This document shows, piece by piece, positions 35,501 to 47,612 of a stretch of 64,000 nt of DNA. A model generated the notes under the pieces. That model had not been told where the DNA came from. It did no database searches and saw nothing but the letters and a program-made list of their open reading frames with translations. The position numbers and the translations under genes are program-made. The DNA comes from Multifurca ochricompacta (lineage: Eukaryota; Basidiomycota; Agaricomycetes; Russulales; Russulaceae), in the NCBI GenBank assembly GCA_022496185.1, contig WTXG01000008.1, positions 310,001-374,000 of the forward strand, given 5' to 3'. Within the stretch, counting starts at the first letter, position 1. Each line of letters starts with the position of its first letter.

Positions 35501-36618
35501 GGGGACAATGACTGGGGCCTGAGATGAGGAAAGAACAAGGCCAACAAGCTGCGCTAGGGAGTGTCGAGTGATTTGATCCGCCGTGTCTAGGGACTTCACG
35601 CAGAGCGAAACTATCGACTCTATTTCCGAGGGCGTCCAGTCTCCACCAGGAAGTGGGTACATAACCATGAGAGTCTAATATATGAAAAGGGTGACATATA
35701 ATATAATATGCGACATCAAATACCTCGCAAGCAGCACGCCTGACAGGGAAGGACTTGTCGTTAAGGGTGGACTTCATTTGTTTGATGACATCTTTTGTTA
35801 CGGCGTCGGTCGCAGCGCGTCGAGCTGTTGAGAGGGATTTTCGGAGGGAAACGACAGCATGATATCGGAGTGAGATAGGCTAGAAAATAGTCATTGTGGT
35901 GAGAACAAAAAAAATTCAGCTGGGGGAGTAAGACTTGCACCAGATAATTTGTAAGTCTTGATTGTAACTGTCGCGATCTCTGTCATGAAAGACATGACCT
36001 GTCCGGAGTGCAGTTAATGGGGCCCTTATAACGGGTGTGTGGTGCATACTTGAGTTCCGAATGTACCCATCAATTCGCCGATACAATATAGTGATGCACT
36101 GTCATGGAAAGATCAACAACCACAACCTTTTAAGATATAAAGGTAGGCTTACATCTTGTGTTGGTCTCTATCTGCTGGAGCTTTGAAGTCTCCGGCTACT
36201 TTAAGGAAGGAAATGAGGGTGTCAAACATATTCTTGGAATCCCCACGTGTGTACAAGATCAGCAAACAACTCGCAACCAGGTTGCGCAGAGCACGTCCCG
36301 GGACTGGATAAGAGTCCCGTGAAGTAATGACAGCGACCAGGCCCGACTCGAGATCTTTTTGGGCTATTTTGATGTCCTCCTGTACGGTTGTAAATATGGT
36401 AGGAAGGTTGAAAGTAAAGATGATAGCACACGGGTGAGGCCGTCTTCAAAAATCTCTCTGCGGACGCCAACCATTGAAATAGGTACACCTCTCCACCTTC
36501 GCCAGCTAGCTGAGACTGCAGGAAGTGTATGAAGGTAATCAAAGCCAGACGATAAGTAGAAACGCACCTCATCGATAGACCTATTATCAAGAGAGAATTC
36601 GACGGTAGATGATTCCAT
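29586..36618 (-). CDS. HEAT-repeat protein of the HEATR5/Laa1 family
   Basis: Very large protein, about 2,000 residues after removal of many short introns. The start reads MESSTVEFSLDNRSIDE. The central part carries clear HEAT helices; VVNNRDPQARAGCALALGAIYDHVG and KDAHPVVHYWALHSLSRVV are the conserved HEATR5/Laa1 block, followed by EGIRVEAIRCIQHFLIF. The C-terminus ends KPQISLRSF, like the family tail. Laa1 and HEATR5 work with the AP-1 clathrin adaptor in TGN/endosome trafficking and in dynein-linked transport. Individual exon joins between 30.2 and 31.9 kb and in the first 1 kb of the gene were not all resolved. The promoter is shared with the divergent membrane-protein gene 200 bases away. 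Confidence 0.82.
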
Positions 36619-36819
36619 GATTATGATGCATTGACCTGCGCGCGCGCATACATTCAGCCACTTAATCTGTGTGTGAGCGATGCAGATCACGTGGTGGCGT
36701 GGTACAAAACCATTTCATCACACATGCATTCATTCCATCACACATGCAGTTTCAGTTCTTCCTAATGTACGGCTACGGCGTGCTTGTTCCATCTTTGTTA
36801 CTCACCTTCACCATCCAAC

Positions 36820-38351
36820 ATGACCCCAATCTCATCTCCACAACGGGAAAGGGCCGAAAATTTGGATGAAGATCAACAGTGGGAGGATATGCCAGGCGAA
36901 GAGCCAGTACATCATTCCAGACAACCATCTTCTACTTCCTTCACCCCGTATAAAACTGCTGCTAGCGCTGCACGTACACGGAGGACTACGAAGCACCGTG
37001 CCGTATCGACGGCTCTCTTAGCCCACAAGCACAGTTATAGCGACTCTCGTAGCCCCGTCCGAGCACGACGCGAGCTCGGTCCTATTGTTGAACTGCCAAT
37101 TCAACAGCAGCCGCGCACGTCAGGCCCCAAGCTCCGTGAAATTCTAGTCCCATTCCTCATGCACATTTTTTGTTTCATCACAGATGTACTCAACACAGTT
37201 GTACGAATGTTGAAGATCCCGATTTCCATTGCCCTTGTCATTTTCGCTTGCACATATGTCCTTGTACTTACTTCGGGAGCCATCAGATCTGCGCTCTCAC
37301 CTATTTGCTCCATCCCTGTCGTTTCGCTCCTCTGCCCCGCTTTTCACCTCAGTGAATCACCTCGTGCTTCCCGTTCCGATCGTATCCCTCGATGGGCGGA
37401 TTTTCCCGGCCTCTTAAACGTCGAAAGCAAGTCGCTCGAGTCCCTGCTTGATGAAACCGTAGAAGGTCCCGGACTCGCCCTGGAAATAAAGAAGGCAGAA
37501 ATGGCGACAAGTGACCTGCGACGCTGGTACGCGTCAGTAATCTGAATAGTCGCGAGTTTCTCGCCGATTCTTTGGGAGAGTTTGCCAAGAGTGCACGCAT
37601 GGTGGGCCGCGGGCTGACGCGCTTCAGTTCCAGAGTTGGAGGCGCCGTGGACAAGTGTGTATACCCCCCTCTCTCCGCGCTGTGGTAATTATTAACAATT
37701 AGTTGAAGTATTATTGCTGTTAATGACTATGCTCTACATGCTATCGAAGCTGCTAACTCCAAGCCCTCGTCGTTCTCGCTCAGTCGCCTGTTGCCCTTCA
37801 CTCCCTCTAACGTTGCTACTAAACAAGTTGTGACGCGAACCTTCACTGAAGCGATGAATACACTCTCAGTCAATATGCAGCGCCTCGTCTTGGAAGCCCA
37901 AATGTCTGTATCTGACCTCGACAAACTGGAGGCTCATCTAAACTCTATCCACGAAATTGTTGCTCGTGAAGACTCCTCAATCTCCACGGCCAGAGCTGAA
38001 CTCCTCGCGCAGCTGTGGACGATTTTGGGTGGAAACAGAGGCACACTCAAAGGAATGAACGAACACTTAGCCCTACTCAAAGGTGTGAGTGGGTACCGGG
38101 ACCGTGCGCTTGCCCATGTGGTCGCGGCATTACAAATGCTGCAGACCATGTCGGAAGACATGGAAGATCTCCGTGAGCGCGTTGCGGCACCTGAGCTGGT
38201 CGGAAATGCCATACCAATAGAGGTGCATATGAAAAGCCTCAGGAGCGGGCTGGAGAGGTTGAAGGGGCAGCGAACTGGTGCGCGGAAGAAGGAAGAGCAG
38301 ATTGTGAATCAAATTTTGGGGTTTGTGAAGGCCAAAGCTGAACGCGAATAG
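36820..38351 (+). CDS. Predicted membrane protein with C-terminal coiled coil, unknown function
   Basis: I do not recognise a named family. The first about 110 residues are polar, Ser/Arg-rich and probably cytosolic. Two hydrophobic segments follow (LVPFLMHIFCFITDVLNTVV and ISIALVIFACTYVLVLTSG), separated by a short RMLKIP turn. The rest is a long helical region with heptad-like spacing (LVLEAQMSVSDLDKLEAHL; LQMLQTMSEDMEDLRERV; LRSGLERLKGQRTG), suggesting a coiled coil facing one side of the membrane. At least two introns lie between about 37520 and 37750. A hairpin-inserted organelle or nuclear-envelope protein would fit, but this is inference. Confidence 0.7.
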
Positions 38352-41300
38352 ATATAGCTGTTCATTTTCCTTATCACTTATGGGATCGATTACACTTTAT
38401 TTTTTTATACCTAAAAAGTTGGACCTTCCTCGTTATAATCTTACAGCAAGGGACCACGATGTATGTGATCCGGAAGAGGGAAAGGTCGGGACGGGGATGA
38501 GCCTACGTAGTCCCCCAACTCCGAGGACTGAGATTCGCGCTTAAAAAAAGGACAGCTCTTTCAACATGGCCCTGACGGCCCAAGTTCAACCCTTAGAATA
38601 TCGCATCGCATACCGCCATAAGATTAGCCGCCCGTTAACGGGATACCGACGGTCGAGGATTCGCCCGAACCGGATTTGCAAAGATCCATGGCATGGATCA
38701 TCTCATCTTGATGCAAATCCCATAATAATGGGGTACCAGATGCTCTCCGAGCCACAAGCCACGCACGAGGAACAGAACACGGATCAGGGGGTGGCTGTGG
38801 GATCCTCTTAGACCGCGGCGCGTTGAACCCATGGACGAAATTTTTGGTCCAGTCCCACAAGACCTCACCACCTCTTAGGAGTGCGAGCCTCATGCCCTAT
38901 GGTTAGGTTGTGAACGAAACGTTTATTGTATCTGGAACATTCAGGAGGTTGGACAGAGCTGTCAGTCAACCAGCCTGCCTTCCTATTTCTATTGCCTAAA
39001 AAGTCTTGGTGCACCCAGTACGCTGGGTCATCGGTCGCGTGGATATAGATCCGCCGCTACTCATCTCATCCACGGCCCAACCGCTTCAACCACTGTACTG
39101 GTACTGGTACTATGGTTGCAGTTCCCAAACCTGTTAAGACTTCTAGCGTTGGGTTCTTAACTTTGGACTAAGGTCTTAGGCGCAGATCTCCCATCCATTT
39201 GGCCGCTCCTGTCGGAGCATGTCGTTCAGAAAGGCCTAGCAATTTTTCGAACTAGCAACCTCTCGAACAAATGCTTGCTACCCGCTGGGGTTCGCGGGTA
39301 TCAAAGACAGACAAACACATAAGCACAACACGCGCGAGCCATCCACGCACACTGTGGATAACGGTCGCAACAAACGCGCGGATGCGGAAATGGCGCACCT
39401 GCATGAGCCCGTGGCCACAACCCACGTAGTGATCGGAGTGAAAAGTGAAAGTTATCAACGTATCAACGAGAGCGTCCAAGATGGGTTTAGGCCCTTGGCC
39501 CTTGTATTGTAAAAGAATGATGAATTTAAAACGAAAACATAATGGAAGGACGGCTAAGGCCTGCAATTTCAAGAAAATTCTGTCCAGTCATAAATTGTCG
39601 GGACCTCTATTGCTCTGTGGCGAGATGAGGGTCTTTCCTTAACAAGTGGAGACCGGCATAATGGTAATTGGATGAGGAACACAATGGATGGATTAATTGA
39701 ATTCGGATTTTTAGTTTAGTGTACTGCACTCTATGTCCGGTCGGTGTTTTCTGTTTTCTCCCCTCCCCTCCTCTCCCCATGATCAAATTGCCAATCCAAC
39801 CAATGAAAATCCATCGTACTCGTGCCTAGGTACTCGATAATGGTAAAATGCATTTTGGGGTGCTGAACATATCTTCACCCCCCCACTGTGATGCGTGCGA
39901 CCTGAACCTGAAAATAACCAGAGTCATGTCATATCACGCAACTCGCTCTACTCAAGTGATCAGTTGGTCACAGAGGGGCCTAGAGGCGTTCACAAGGCTC
40001 CTCGAGCTCTACCACGCGATGCGATTGGCTTCTTCAAGTGCAGCTTCCCTCTTTAGATTTTCAGTCCACATTTCCCATGTGTGTTCCCCATTTTACCGAT
40101 TGAATAGATTGGAGCTCGATCGACTTGATTGCCCCTTCGGTGTATTTTATTCGCAAGTGATTTCTCCGTAACGGAACATCCACTCTCGTCCACGTCCAGC
40201 AGCGAGAAAATTGCAGCCCGCATCAGCTTTGGTGCGAGTCGAGTCCCACCTCTCTTGTCCAGACACGTATATGCCCTCCTTTGCCTCCAGCCCGTGAACC
40301 ATGCTCGTCCAATCGATACCGGCCTCACCCATCACCTTGTGTGCTCCCGTCTTGACTTATCATCACCATCACCATCAAGTTCAAGCTCAAGCTCGATTCC
40401 CATGGCGGTGATATTGCGCCAACTTATGATCGAACCGAGCGGACCTCGACATCATCGGTGGATTCTCGAACTCAGAGCAGAGTACTGTGCATCTGCGCCG
40501 CGGAAAAGTGCGCTCATAAATCATTAGGGTGTAACCTCAATTTATACAACTCATTCTCTTGCCTTGTGGCAGATGCCAGGTTTGACGGGTCAGGCCCCAC
40601 CCCATAGTTCCGTTTCGCATATGTACGCAGCGATAATTCGTCGGTGCCGTTCATGTGGGATGCTCATTGTGATGATATTATCAATAGATTATGCGAGCTT
40701 GAGTGCAATGACAGCTCCAGCTTCTTCTCTAGAGTCTCTCTCTGACCCCTTCTCGCTTAAAGTAGTGCGTTGTCAGGGGAGGGAGGTTGGTTCTGTGTGC
40801 CTCCGAGGCCGTGTGCGAGTGCCCACTGCCAGGCCCAAACTGAGCGTTGAAACGGCTGAAGCCAGATGTTGGGGGCCAAAAGCTTATGTCGTCGATCGGT
40901 ATGATCCTTGTGATGCAACGAATAAATTCCGTGCTCTGCGCGATTTGTGCGCATTGGCCGAAACGGGGAATAATTGGGATCTGTCCTACGACTGGGGAAG
41001 CACGTTGGGGCATAGGGGGTGAAACTGATACGCGACAGCTTCGCAAAATGATTGCATCATGACCACTAGGCAAACAAGTTCGTGCGGTACCTAGCCTATA
41101 CATTTGCGGGGTTTAAACAATGCAATGTTTCAAGGGTCAAATGGTATGGGGGCTATATAACGTTGAGCGATTCAGTTGGGCAGGTATATAACGTGTCCGC
41201 TCGAATGATGAGTGGTTATGAGCTGATGCATACACATATAAAGGGGGCTTAGAATGTAGCAGGTGATCTGGTAATATAACCCCCTGAAAATTTTGGCGAA

Positions 41301-42188
41301 ATGGTCCTGAAAGTTCAGAACACTTCTGGGCTCTGAGGAAAAGAGAGCTGGATATGAGTTTTCTGTGTTGGGCGAAGTATGCACCAAGCACACGGAAGGC
41401 GAAGGCAGCATGGGACGGGTAACTCATGTGATTTCTGAGAAGGTTTGAGGTATAATCCAGATCAGATTCCAGATCTAGAGTGGACACCGGCTATAAGTCT
41501 TGTTCTTGTTGTCCGCTTGCTGCTCGACTGGTTGACTGGTCTGATGATGTGCCACACTTGGTCAAGTCAAGTGGTCGTAGCATGACATCAATCAAAGATG
41601 GATACCCTGAGAATAAAGAGAAAGAGAGGTGGGAGCGGGAGATTATGCGCGCCGCGCAATCAGTACGCCACCGACTACTAAAGGCAGGTCCGCTCAGTGG
41701 ATGCACATGGAGTGCGAGGGGAAGGGTGAGGGGTGAGGGGTGAGGGGGGAAGAGTAATGAGATATGAGATATGAATATGAGGTTATTTAATATTATTTTT
41801 TAATAATAATAAATAATGATTATATAAGTCTAAATCAAATGGGGAAATGGGTCCGTCCGCGTCGTCTCGTCTCGTCTCGTCTCTTGTCTCAAACAATAAC
41901 ATATAACAATAAGAAGAGAAGGGAGATTATGGTCCACACCCACACCCACACTCGCAAAACTAATCCTTCCCCTTTCTTTCTTCCTTCTTCCTTCTCATCC
42001 ATCCTCCTTTTCCCCTTCATCTATACTGATCAGCTTCCCTCCATCCTCACATCAATCTGATCAAGTTCGTAGAATTATTCCCTTCTCTATCCCATTCCTA
42101 CAGCCTTTAACGGCTTTATCAACCTTCACTTGCAGGCCCTTCCTCGTCCCGTCATTGTGACGATTTCCGACTTGGTTAGACTATCATC
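38352..42188. other. Gene-poor 3.8-kb interval
   Basis: No gene supported on either strand. Open frames up to 152 codons exist (for example 40564-41022 and 40129-40527) but show no domain, no splice consistency and no codon-like bias that I can see. Notable pieces are a perfect 17-bp palindrome at 38693-38709, two copies of TATATAACG near 41153 and 41185, a G-quadruplex-type motif at 41724-41749, an AT-rich block at about 41755-41835, and CGTCT repeats near 41867-41882. The last parts probably belong to the promoter of the PX gene. A degraded mobile element or ncRNA cannot be excluded. Confidence 0.5.
41724..41749 (+). promoter_or_regulatory. G-quadruplex-type motif with TGA loops
   Basis: Four runs of G (3, 4, 4 and 6) separated each time by TGA, from three tandem copies of a GGGGTGA unit. 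It lies about 450 bases before the PX-protein start codon. Confidence 0.5.
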
Positions 42189-44731
42189 ATGGCGTCACTA
42201 ACATGGTTACCTGTACGCTTATGACCGCACCACCTCTACCACTCCCCACTGAGCCTCTTTACCGTTACTTATAGGTAAATGTACCTGGAGGTCACGATGG
42301 TGGTCCACTAGCTCACGATGTGAGTCGAAATTATTCTCGTCTGACTTGTCAGTCCAACTTATCGGCTCGCTTTGCAGTATTACAAACGTGCCGTATATCG
42401 TGGGGCACCTCGTCGCTTTGAGGTCGATAGCCTTCCCCCTACTAAATTTGGTAGGCTCTCTCTTCCTGTGCTTCTCCCCCAGTTCTTAACGCCATTTCAG
42501 GGAAAGCATATTATTTCGGCTTGAAAATAATCCCCATTCTTGGTGATACTGTCTCTATCAAGTCTGCTTGTACCAACTCAGAGTATGAGATATGGCGACG
42601 CTGGGAAGACTGTCTCTGGTTCCAGGATATCCTCGAGCTTCGTTATGGCATTATTTCCCGTGAGAAGCGCCAACGCCTTGCAGCTGGAAAAGGCGTCAAG
42701 AAGAATGGCCTATACATCCATGACCATGCTGCCTCCTTTGAATCTCTCCCTCCTGGACCTGACCCCAAATCTGTCGCCAAAAATATTCACGAATATCTTC
42801 CCAAGCTCACCAAACGCGGAACCCTATTCCGCCCGTCCCAAGCCACCGTAGATCAGCGACAGAAGGAATTTATTGCCCTTATCAAGGCCTTCTTTCAAAA
42901 GGACGTACCATCGCTCGTCCTGGAGCTCCGCGATGATCGTAACATCCGAGATTTCTTTGGCTATTGGCGACGTGACTATGACTTAGCGCACAAGCGAAAG
43001 GGTAAGCGACCATTGACTGCACTCGATAGTACTGGCATCGGCAGCGTCATGTCGTCCTACTTCTCCGCATCAAACATATCTCTCTCTGCAACCCCTCAAA
43101 CACCCATCTCTCCGCTATCAACACAGACACCTCGGTCCCCTTCACATCAGCGTCCCAACACAGCCGACTCGATCGTTTCTTCATCCGACACCAAGTCCGC
43201 GTTCTCGAGTCCTTCCCCGACCTTCCTCGCACGGTGTCCTCCTTCTTCCGCCCCACCGCGTATAGGTCCCACGTTCCGGGATAGCCCAACTTCTGAAGGC
43301 GGGCAGGATGCCCACCGGCGGAAGAGGTCGATTTCATCCTCGAATTACTCTGGTTTCTCCTTATCTTCACTCGCGCACTCCTCACACACTGTCACTTCTC
43401 GCCCTCGAGCTGACTCACATGTGAATACGACCTTGTCCTCCTCGCGGCCGGAGACGTTCAACGTCACATCAGACTTTCCACTCTTTCTGTCTAGCTCGAC
43501 GCGCGATCTGATCCCGTCCCCTCGTCCTGCTCCTCACTCGCCAACCTATGCGACACCGGGGTTAGGAACCCTCCTGGAGGATACAGAACTTGGCTCATCT
43601 ATCCCTGCCCTACCACCAACTCCACGTAGTCGGAAGGAGTCGAGTGTACATCCTGACCGCACCAACCGCAACTGTAGGGTTTGGCACGACCCTGACGAGG
43701 CCTCATCAAGTGACGGTGACATTCTCGATCGAGAACTTCTAACACCGGTGGATGGCACGACTCTCAATGTGACTTTGACCAACTCCACCTCCACCTCCTC
43801 GCTTCCATCAAGTGTCGCTCTGTCCAACCTTTCTCTACATAGCCGCCGTTCATCCTGGCGCACGTCTTCGGAACTAGTACGGCCAGGCTCCGCGGGCTCT
43901 AACGGTTCTCGTATTGAACTCGACCTCCCGCTGATGGCTTGCACAGATGTGTTTTCTAAACCGGGCCCTATCTCGACGCCAATGTCTGTTAACAGCAGCT
44001 TGGGGATGCGTCGCTCACTATCCGGTCGCCGTCCGCGTAGCCTTTCCCTACCCCAGCCTTACCTTGCGCCCGCGCCTACCGATGTGGGAGATGGTGGCTG
44101 GTCCGATCTTGGAGAAGACTTTATTGATGCGTACTTCAGCGGCCCAGAGCCCTTTTCAATACCCAATGACGAGGATTCCTTAGCCCACTACGATGCTGCT
44201 CCGAGTAATCTTCCCTTAGACATCCTTGAAGACCCCCTAGAGTCACCATTTTCAGCCAGCGGCCTCTCTACCCATCGGCAGGAAGTTGACTACTCTGGCA
44301 GGTCACCTGGCGCGTTCCACCTTCCCTGGACGACATCGTCATCATCGCAACCGCCATCACCACAGGCACCATTTGGACCAGCGCCGGTTGTGCCGGGGGA
44401 CGGAACTCTAGTCGTGAAAGCTGCGCTGGACAATGCGATTGTCGTCTTTCGCGCACGGCGCGACATCGCGCTCACAGAATTGCGCCAGCGTGTATATGAC
44501 AAGTTTGTACGTACCGAAGGTCTACCACTGCGAAGTCCGTTCGCGCTGGCATATGTCCCTCCCGCTGTTGGCGCGAGCGGGAAACGCGCAAGCACGATAA
44601 GCTCGACGAGCGCGGCTAGTGCAGATTTAGCGCGTGCGCTGCCGTTGCGAAATGAAGGTGAATGGGTGACTGCTGTCGCAGGCTGTGGCTCGAAGATCAC
44701 CCTTCGAGTGAGTTATCCTACTTCGCAGTGA
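42189..44731 (+). CDS. PX-domain protein with PB1-like C-terminus
   Basis: Spliced start: MASLTWLP, then VNVPGGHDGGPLAHD, YYKRAVYRGAPRRFEVDSL and the long exon beginning KAYYFGLKIIPILGD. The PX (phosphoinositide-binding) domain covers about residues 35-180: IPILGDTVSIK, YEIWRRWEDCLWFQDILELRYG, then LPPGPDPKSVAKNIHEYLPKL. A long Ser/Pro-rich linker follows. The C-terminal about 100 residues (LVVKAALDNAIVVFRARRDIALTELRQRVYDKF to GCGSKITLRVSYP) look like a type-II PB1/ubiquitin-like fold that keeps the basic face. The order PX-linker-PB1 recalls Bem1/Scd2 polarity scaffolds without the SH3 domains. Role suggested: membrane-recruited scaffold, in polarity or NADPH-oxidase-type signalling. Confidence 0.78.
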
Positions 44732-45573
44732 TTTACCCAAAGCGTACTCTTTCCTTCCTTGTTTCTTTTTCCTACCACTCTTCACGACCCTATCATGTCC
44801 CACTTTCTTTAAGTTTTTTGTACTCCTCTCCTCGAGCTCGTGAACTAACGCTTGTATCACATCATTTCACATTCTTTGTCTCAATATTGACCTTTTTTAT
44901 TTTTTTTTCTGAAAACGGGAGGGGTCGGGATTATTTTGTTGTTTCGTTCGTCGACTCTCACGATTTGAGATAGATTTGTATGTGGATCAGTATTTCGTTC
45001 ATGTATACCTTTACTACACAATCCTGCCCCCATCCCCAGTGCTTACCAAGCCCACACTACTACCCACTGCCACTGCCACTACCACTGCCTTGGCTATTAT
45101 TTACAATTTACCATAAATTCGTGTGCAATTCAATAATAATTTTTGCTAAAAGCTAATCTATCGGGTATCGGTATCGGTTAACTGGTGTGGCCGAGCGGCG
45201 ATATCTCGGTCGGGACCAGCTTTGCATGTGGAACATCGTGTTCACTCTCCTTATCTCCTTAAAACTAAAACTTTAATTAAGTGCCACGTAAAGTATGGTG
45301 TTGTACAAGTGCGTGCGGCATGTGGATGTAGATACAACGAGCGAGCAAAAAGGTAGTAACATGGAGACCATATCGTCATCGCCATCATTAGAATAATACA
45401 CAGCACAGATTAGACGAACGAAAAAAAAAAAAAGATAGAAACTCAACGCCTCTCCACCAACCCCCCCCCCTTCTCTCTATGGGAGGCATGAAACGTACAT
45501 GAGATGAACAAGTACGCGTGGAAAGGCGAAAGTCATAAGAAGAGAAGACATCTGCTTCCCTCATTTCAAACCC
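44732..45573. other. Convergent intergenic region
   Basis: About 840 bases holding the 3' ends of the PX and Sec14-like genes. It contains an A-run near 45420-45435 and a CAC/ACTGCC short repeat near 45050-45090. A tRNA-like string (GGTGTGGCCGAGCGG) occurs at about 45184, but no acceptor or T stem can be built around it. No gene called. Confidence 0.5.
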
Positions 45574-47205
45574 TCATACAACGAGGCGTACGGCCGCAGG
45601 CGCGGGAGTATGTGAGAGCGGAAGAGGGAGCCCAACGACGGAAGCGCGACTCCACGAGTGTGACGGAGTAGTAGCAGCGGAGGCAGAAGCAGCAGCTTGA
45701 CATGATTCTTCTCCTTCTCCTTCTTCTTGTACTTCCACCTTCACCTGCCACTCCGAGCCTTCGGTCCCGTTTCTGTGTCCAGTCTGCTCATACCCCCGTT
45801 CCTGTACAAGCTTCTTGTCCAGTTCCAGTTCCAGTTCCAGCTTCTGCTTCTTCTTCTCCTCTTTCTGTGGTTCCTGTTGCTGTTCCTGTTGCTGTTGCTG
45901 ATGCTTCTGAAGGGACAGCGGCAGCAACGGCACGCCAGGGGCGGCAATCTCGCCGCGGAGCCAACGCGCTCGGCGCTCGGCACGTCCATCCATCCATGGG
46001 CCGGCATTGGACATCGCGCAGCCACCGCGCACATCGGGGCAGGTACACGTACCGCCGAGCGCGACGGGAAGGTTTTCGGGCGAGATGAGATCGAGTAACA
46101 CTGAATGGTAATTCGCACCGGCGATGGTGATCTTGTCTAGCGTGCGCGGGATAGCCACGGTTTGACCATGGTCCAGATGGCGGTGAAGCAAGTTGGCGCG
46201 TTGATAATGATCATCTGGCTCATGCTGTGCGTGGTGGAATACAATATTGTGTGAGTGAGGGCCGCGTCGCAGGAAAAAACAAATCGGGGGGACGGGGGAG
46301 GGGTGGACGATATCGAAGAGGGAAGGACGTACGTCTCAGGATAGTAGCTTTGAGAGATCTCGAATGAGCGTCGCGTGATGGATTTCAGTGCCCAGAATTG
46401 GGAAAGCCCAAAACCTTTGAGATCGACAATGACGAGCGTTTGGCGTATTGGCCGACCTGCAGCAACCGACGCAGCGGGGAGAACCTCGGTAGAGAGAGAT
46501 TCTACATTGACGAGGATTGTCTGCCAGTGCTCCTGGGGAGTTATGAGCTGGTAAAGACGTTTGGCGCTGACCGCACCGAAGCTCTGAATGTTCACTGGAC
46601 GGCCGTGCTACACAATGACGACGGAGAAGTCGGCCTCAGCGAGGCAAGTGATAGCATATAGCAGCAAGAAAAGAGCGAGATACCTTGTCAGTCTAAAGGG
46701 AAGCGCGCCAAGACATGAGCGCGGTTGCGTAACAATTTTTAAAAAAAGCGCATGTGCGCACCTTGTGGAAGCCCATTGGCCAGCTTTCGGATATCTCCTC
46801 TCGCCCGGGGAACTGTATGGGATATGAGAAAATCATCGGAGGTCAGTGATCACGAGAACTCCGAAGGTGATTCAAGCAAGCGCACTGCGTACATCATAAG
46901 GATCAATACGCCGGTAGAGTTCGTCGATGCCAACGTCCTCGACGGTACGCCGCCAGTTTATGCAATCAAGGATCATCAACTTTGCCTGGGTAGCGCTATA
47001 TCCGCGGGCCTTCAAGAAGCGCCTATGGAGCACAAAGGAAGTCAGACGGGGGGAAGCGGAATTAAACAAATGGGTTTCACATTAGGGTATGATCGTCTTT
47101 TGGCATGCTGCTCTCCAAGAATGTTCTCTCATTCTCTAGCTCAGCTCGCAGTGCTTCTAAGGGTTGCTGCTCAATGGAAAGAGTGGACGCGTCCATCGCG
47201 TCCAT
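45574..47205 (-). CDS. Sec14-like CRAL-TRIO phosphatidylinositol transfer protein (apparent frameshift)
   Basis: N-terminus MDAMDASTLSIEQQPLEAL, then the CRAL-TRIO-N helices KDDHTLMRFLKARGYSATQAK. The lipid-binding domain shows LVIVDLKGFGLSQFW, MIIINAPTCFTAIWTMVKPWL, DKITIAGANYHSVLLDLI and PENLPVALGGTC, the standard Sec14 order. A C-terminal tail holds Gln/Glu/Lys repeats ending LELELELDKK. Between KPWL and the conserved LDKITI segment the frame changes by one base at a C run (46148-46150). Without a frame change translation stops at about 46138. A one-base longer C run would make the domain continuous. No intron of acceptable length can explain it. Either the assembly has an indel or the gene is broken here. 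Role: PI/PC transfer and Golgi/PI4P homeostasis. Confidence 0.8.
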
Positions 47206-47612
47206 GATAGATGAGGGTCAATGGGCAAGGTGCAGGATTCCGTAAAAGTCGAGTGCAAGCGCTTTGTAAATTGAGCGTTATGATGTGATCAAGGTTTTCA
47301 ATGGGTTCCGAATAAGTCCGTACTCTCGGTAGCGACGTGGAGGGGGTGGTAGTATGTATGGCCTCTAAGGATTATATGAAAGATGGCGATAGCAGCAGCA
47401 CATAACCGGAGGAGGGAGGGGAGGTATCAAGTGTGGTGTGTGTGGGAAACATTATGTCGCCTCAAGGTACAAGGCACACACTCAGACTCAGATGACGATG
47501 ATGAGCACACCCACTGCCACTACCACTTCCATGCCATTAGTATTTTTATAGAATGTCGTGGTATGTATCTATACAATTCATATTGACAATGACAACGACA
47601 ACTGACCCACTC
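47206..47612. other. Intergenic stretch between Sec14-like and carrier genes
   Basis: About 400 bases with no supported gene. It serves as upstream region of the Sec14-like gene and the 3' flank of the carrier gene, both on the minus strand. Confidence 0.5.

Noticed and set aside
40129..41022. Open frames of 132 and 152 codons in the gap before the PX gene
   Set aside because: No recognisable domain, no consistent splice signals and no conserved residues.
45182..45245. tRNA-like string GGTGTGGCCGAGCGG
   Set aside because: It resembles the 5' part of a class II tRNA, but no acceptor pairing, anticodon arm or T-loop follows.
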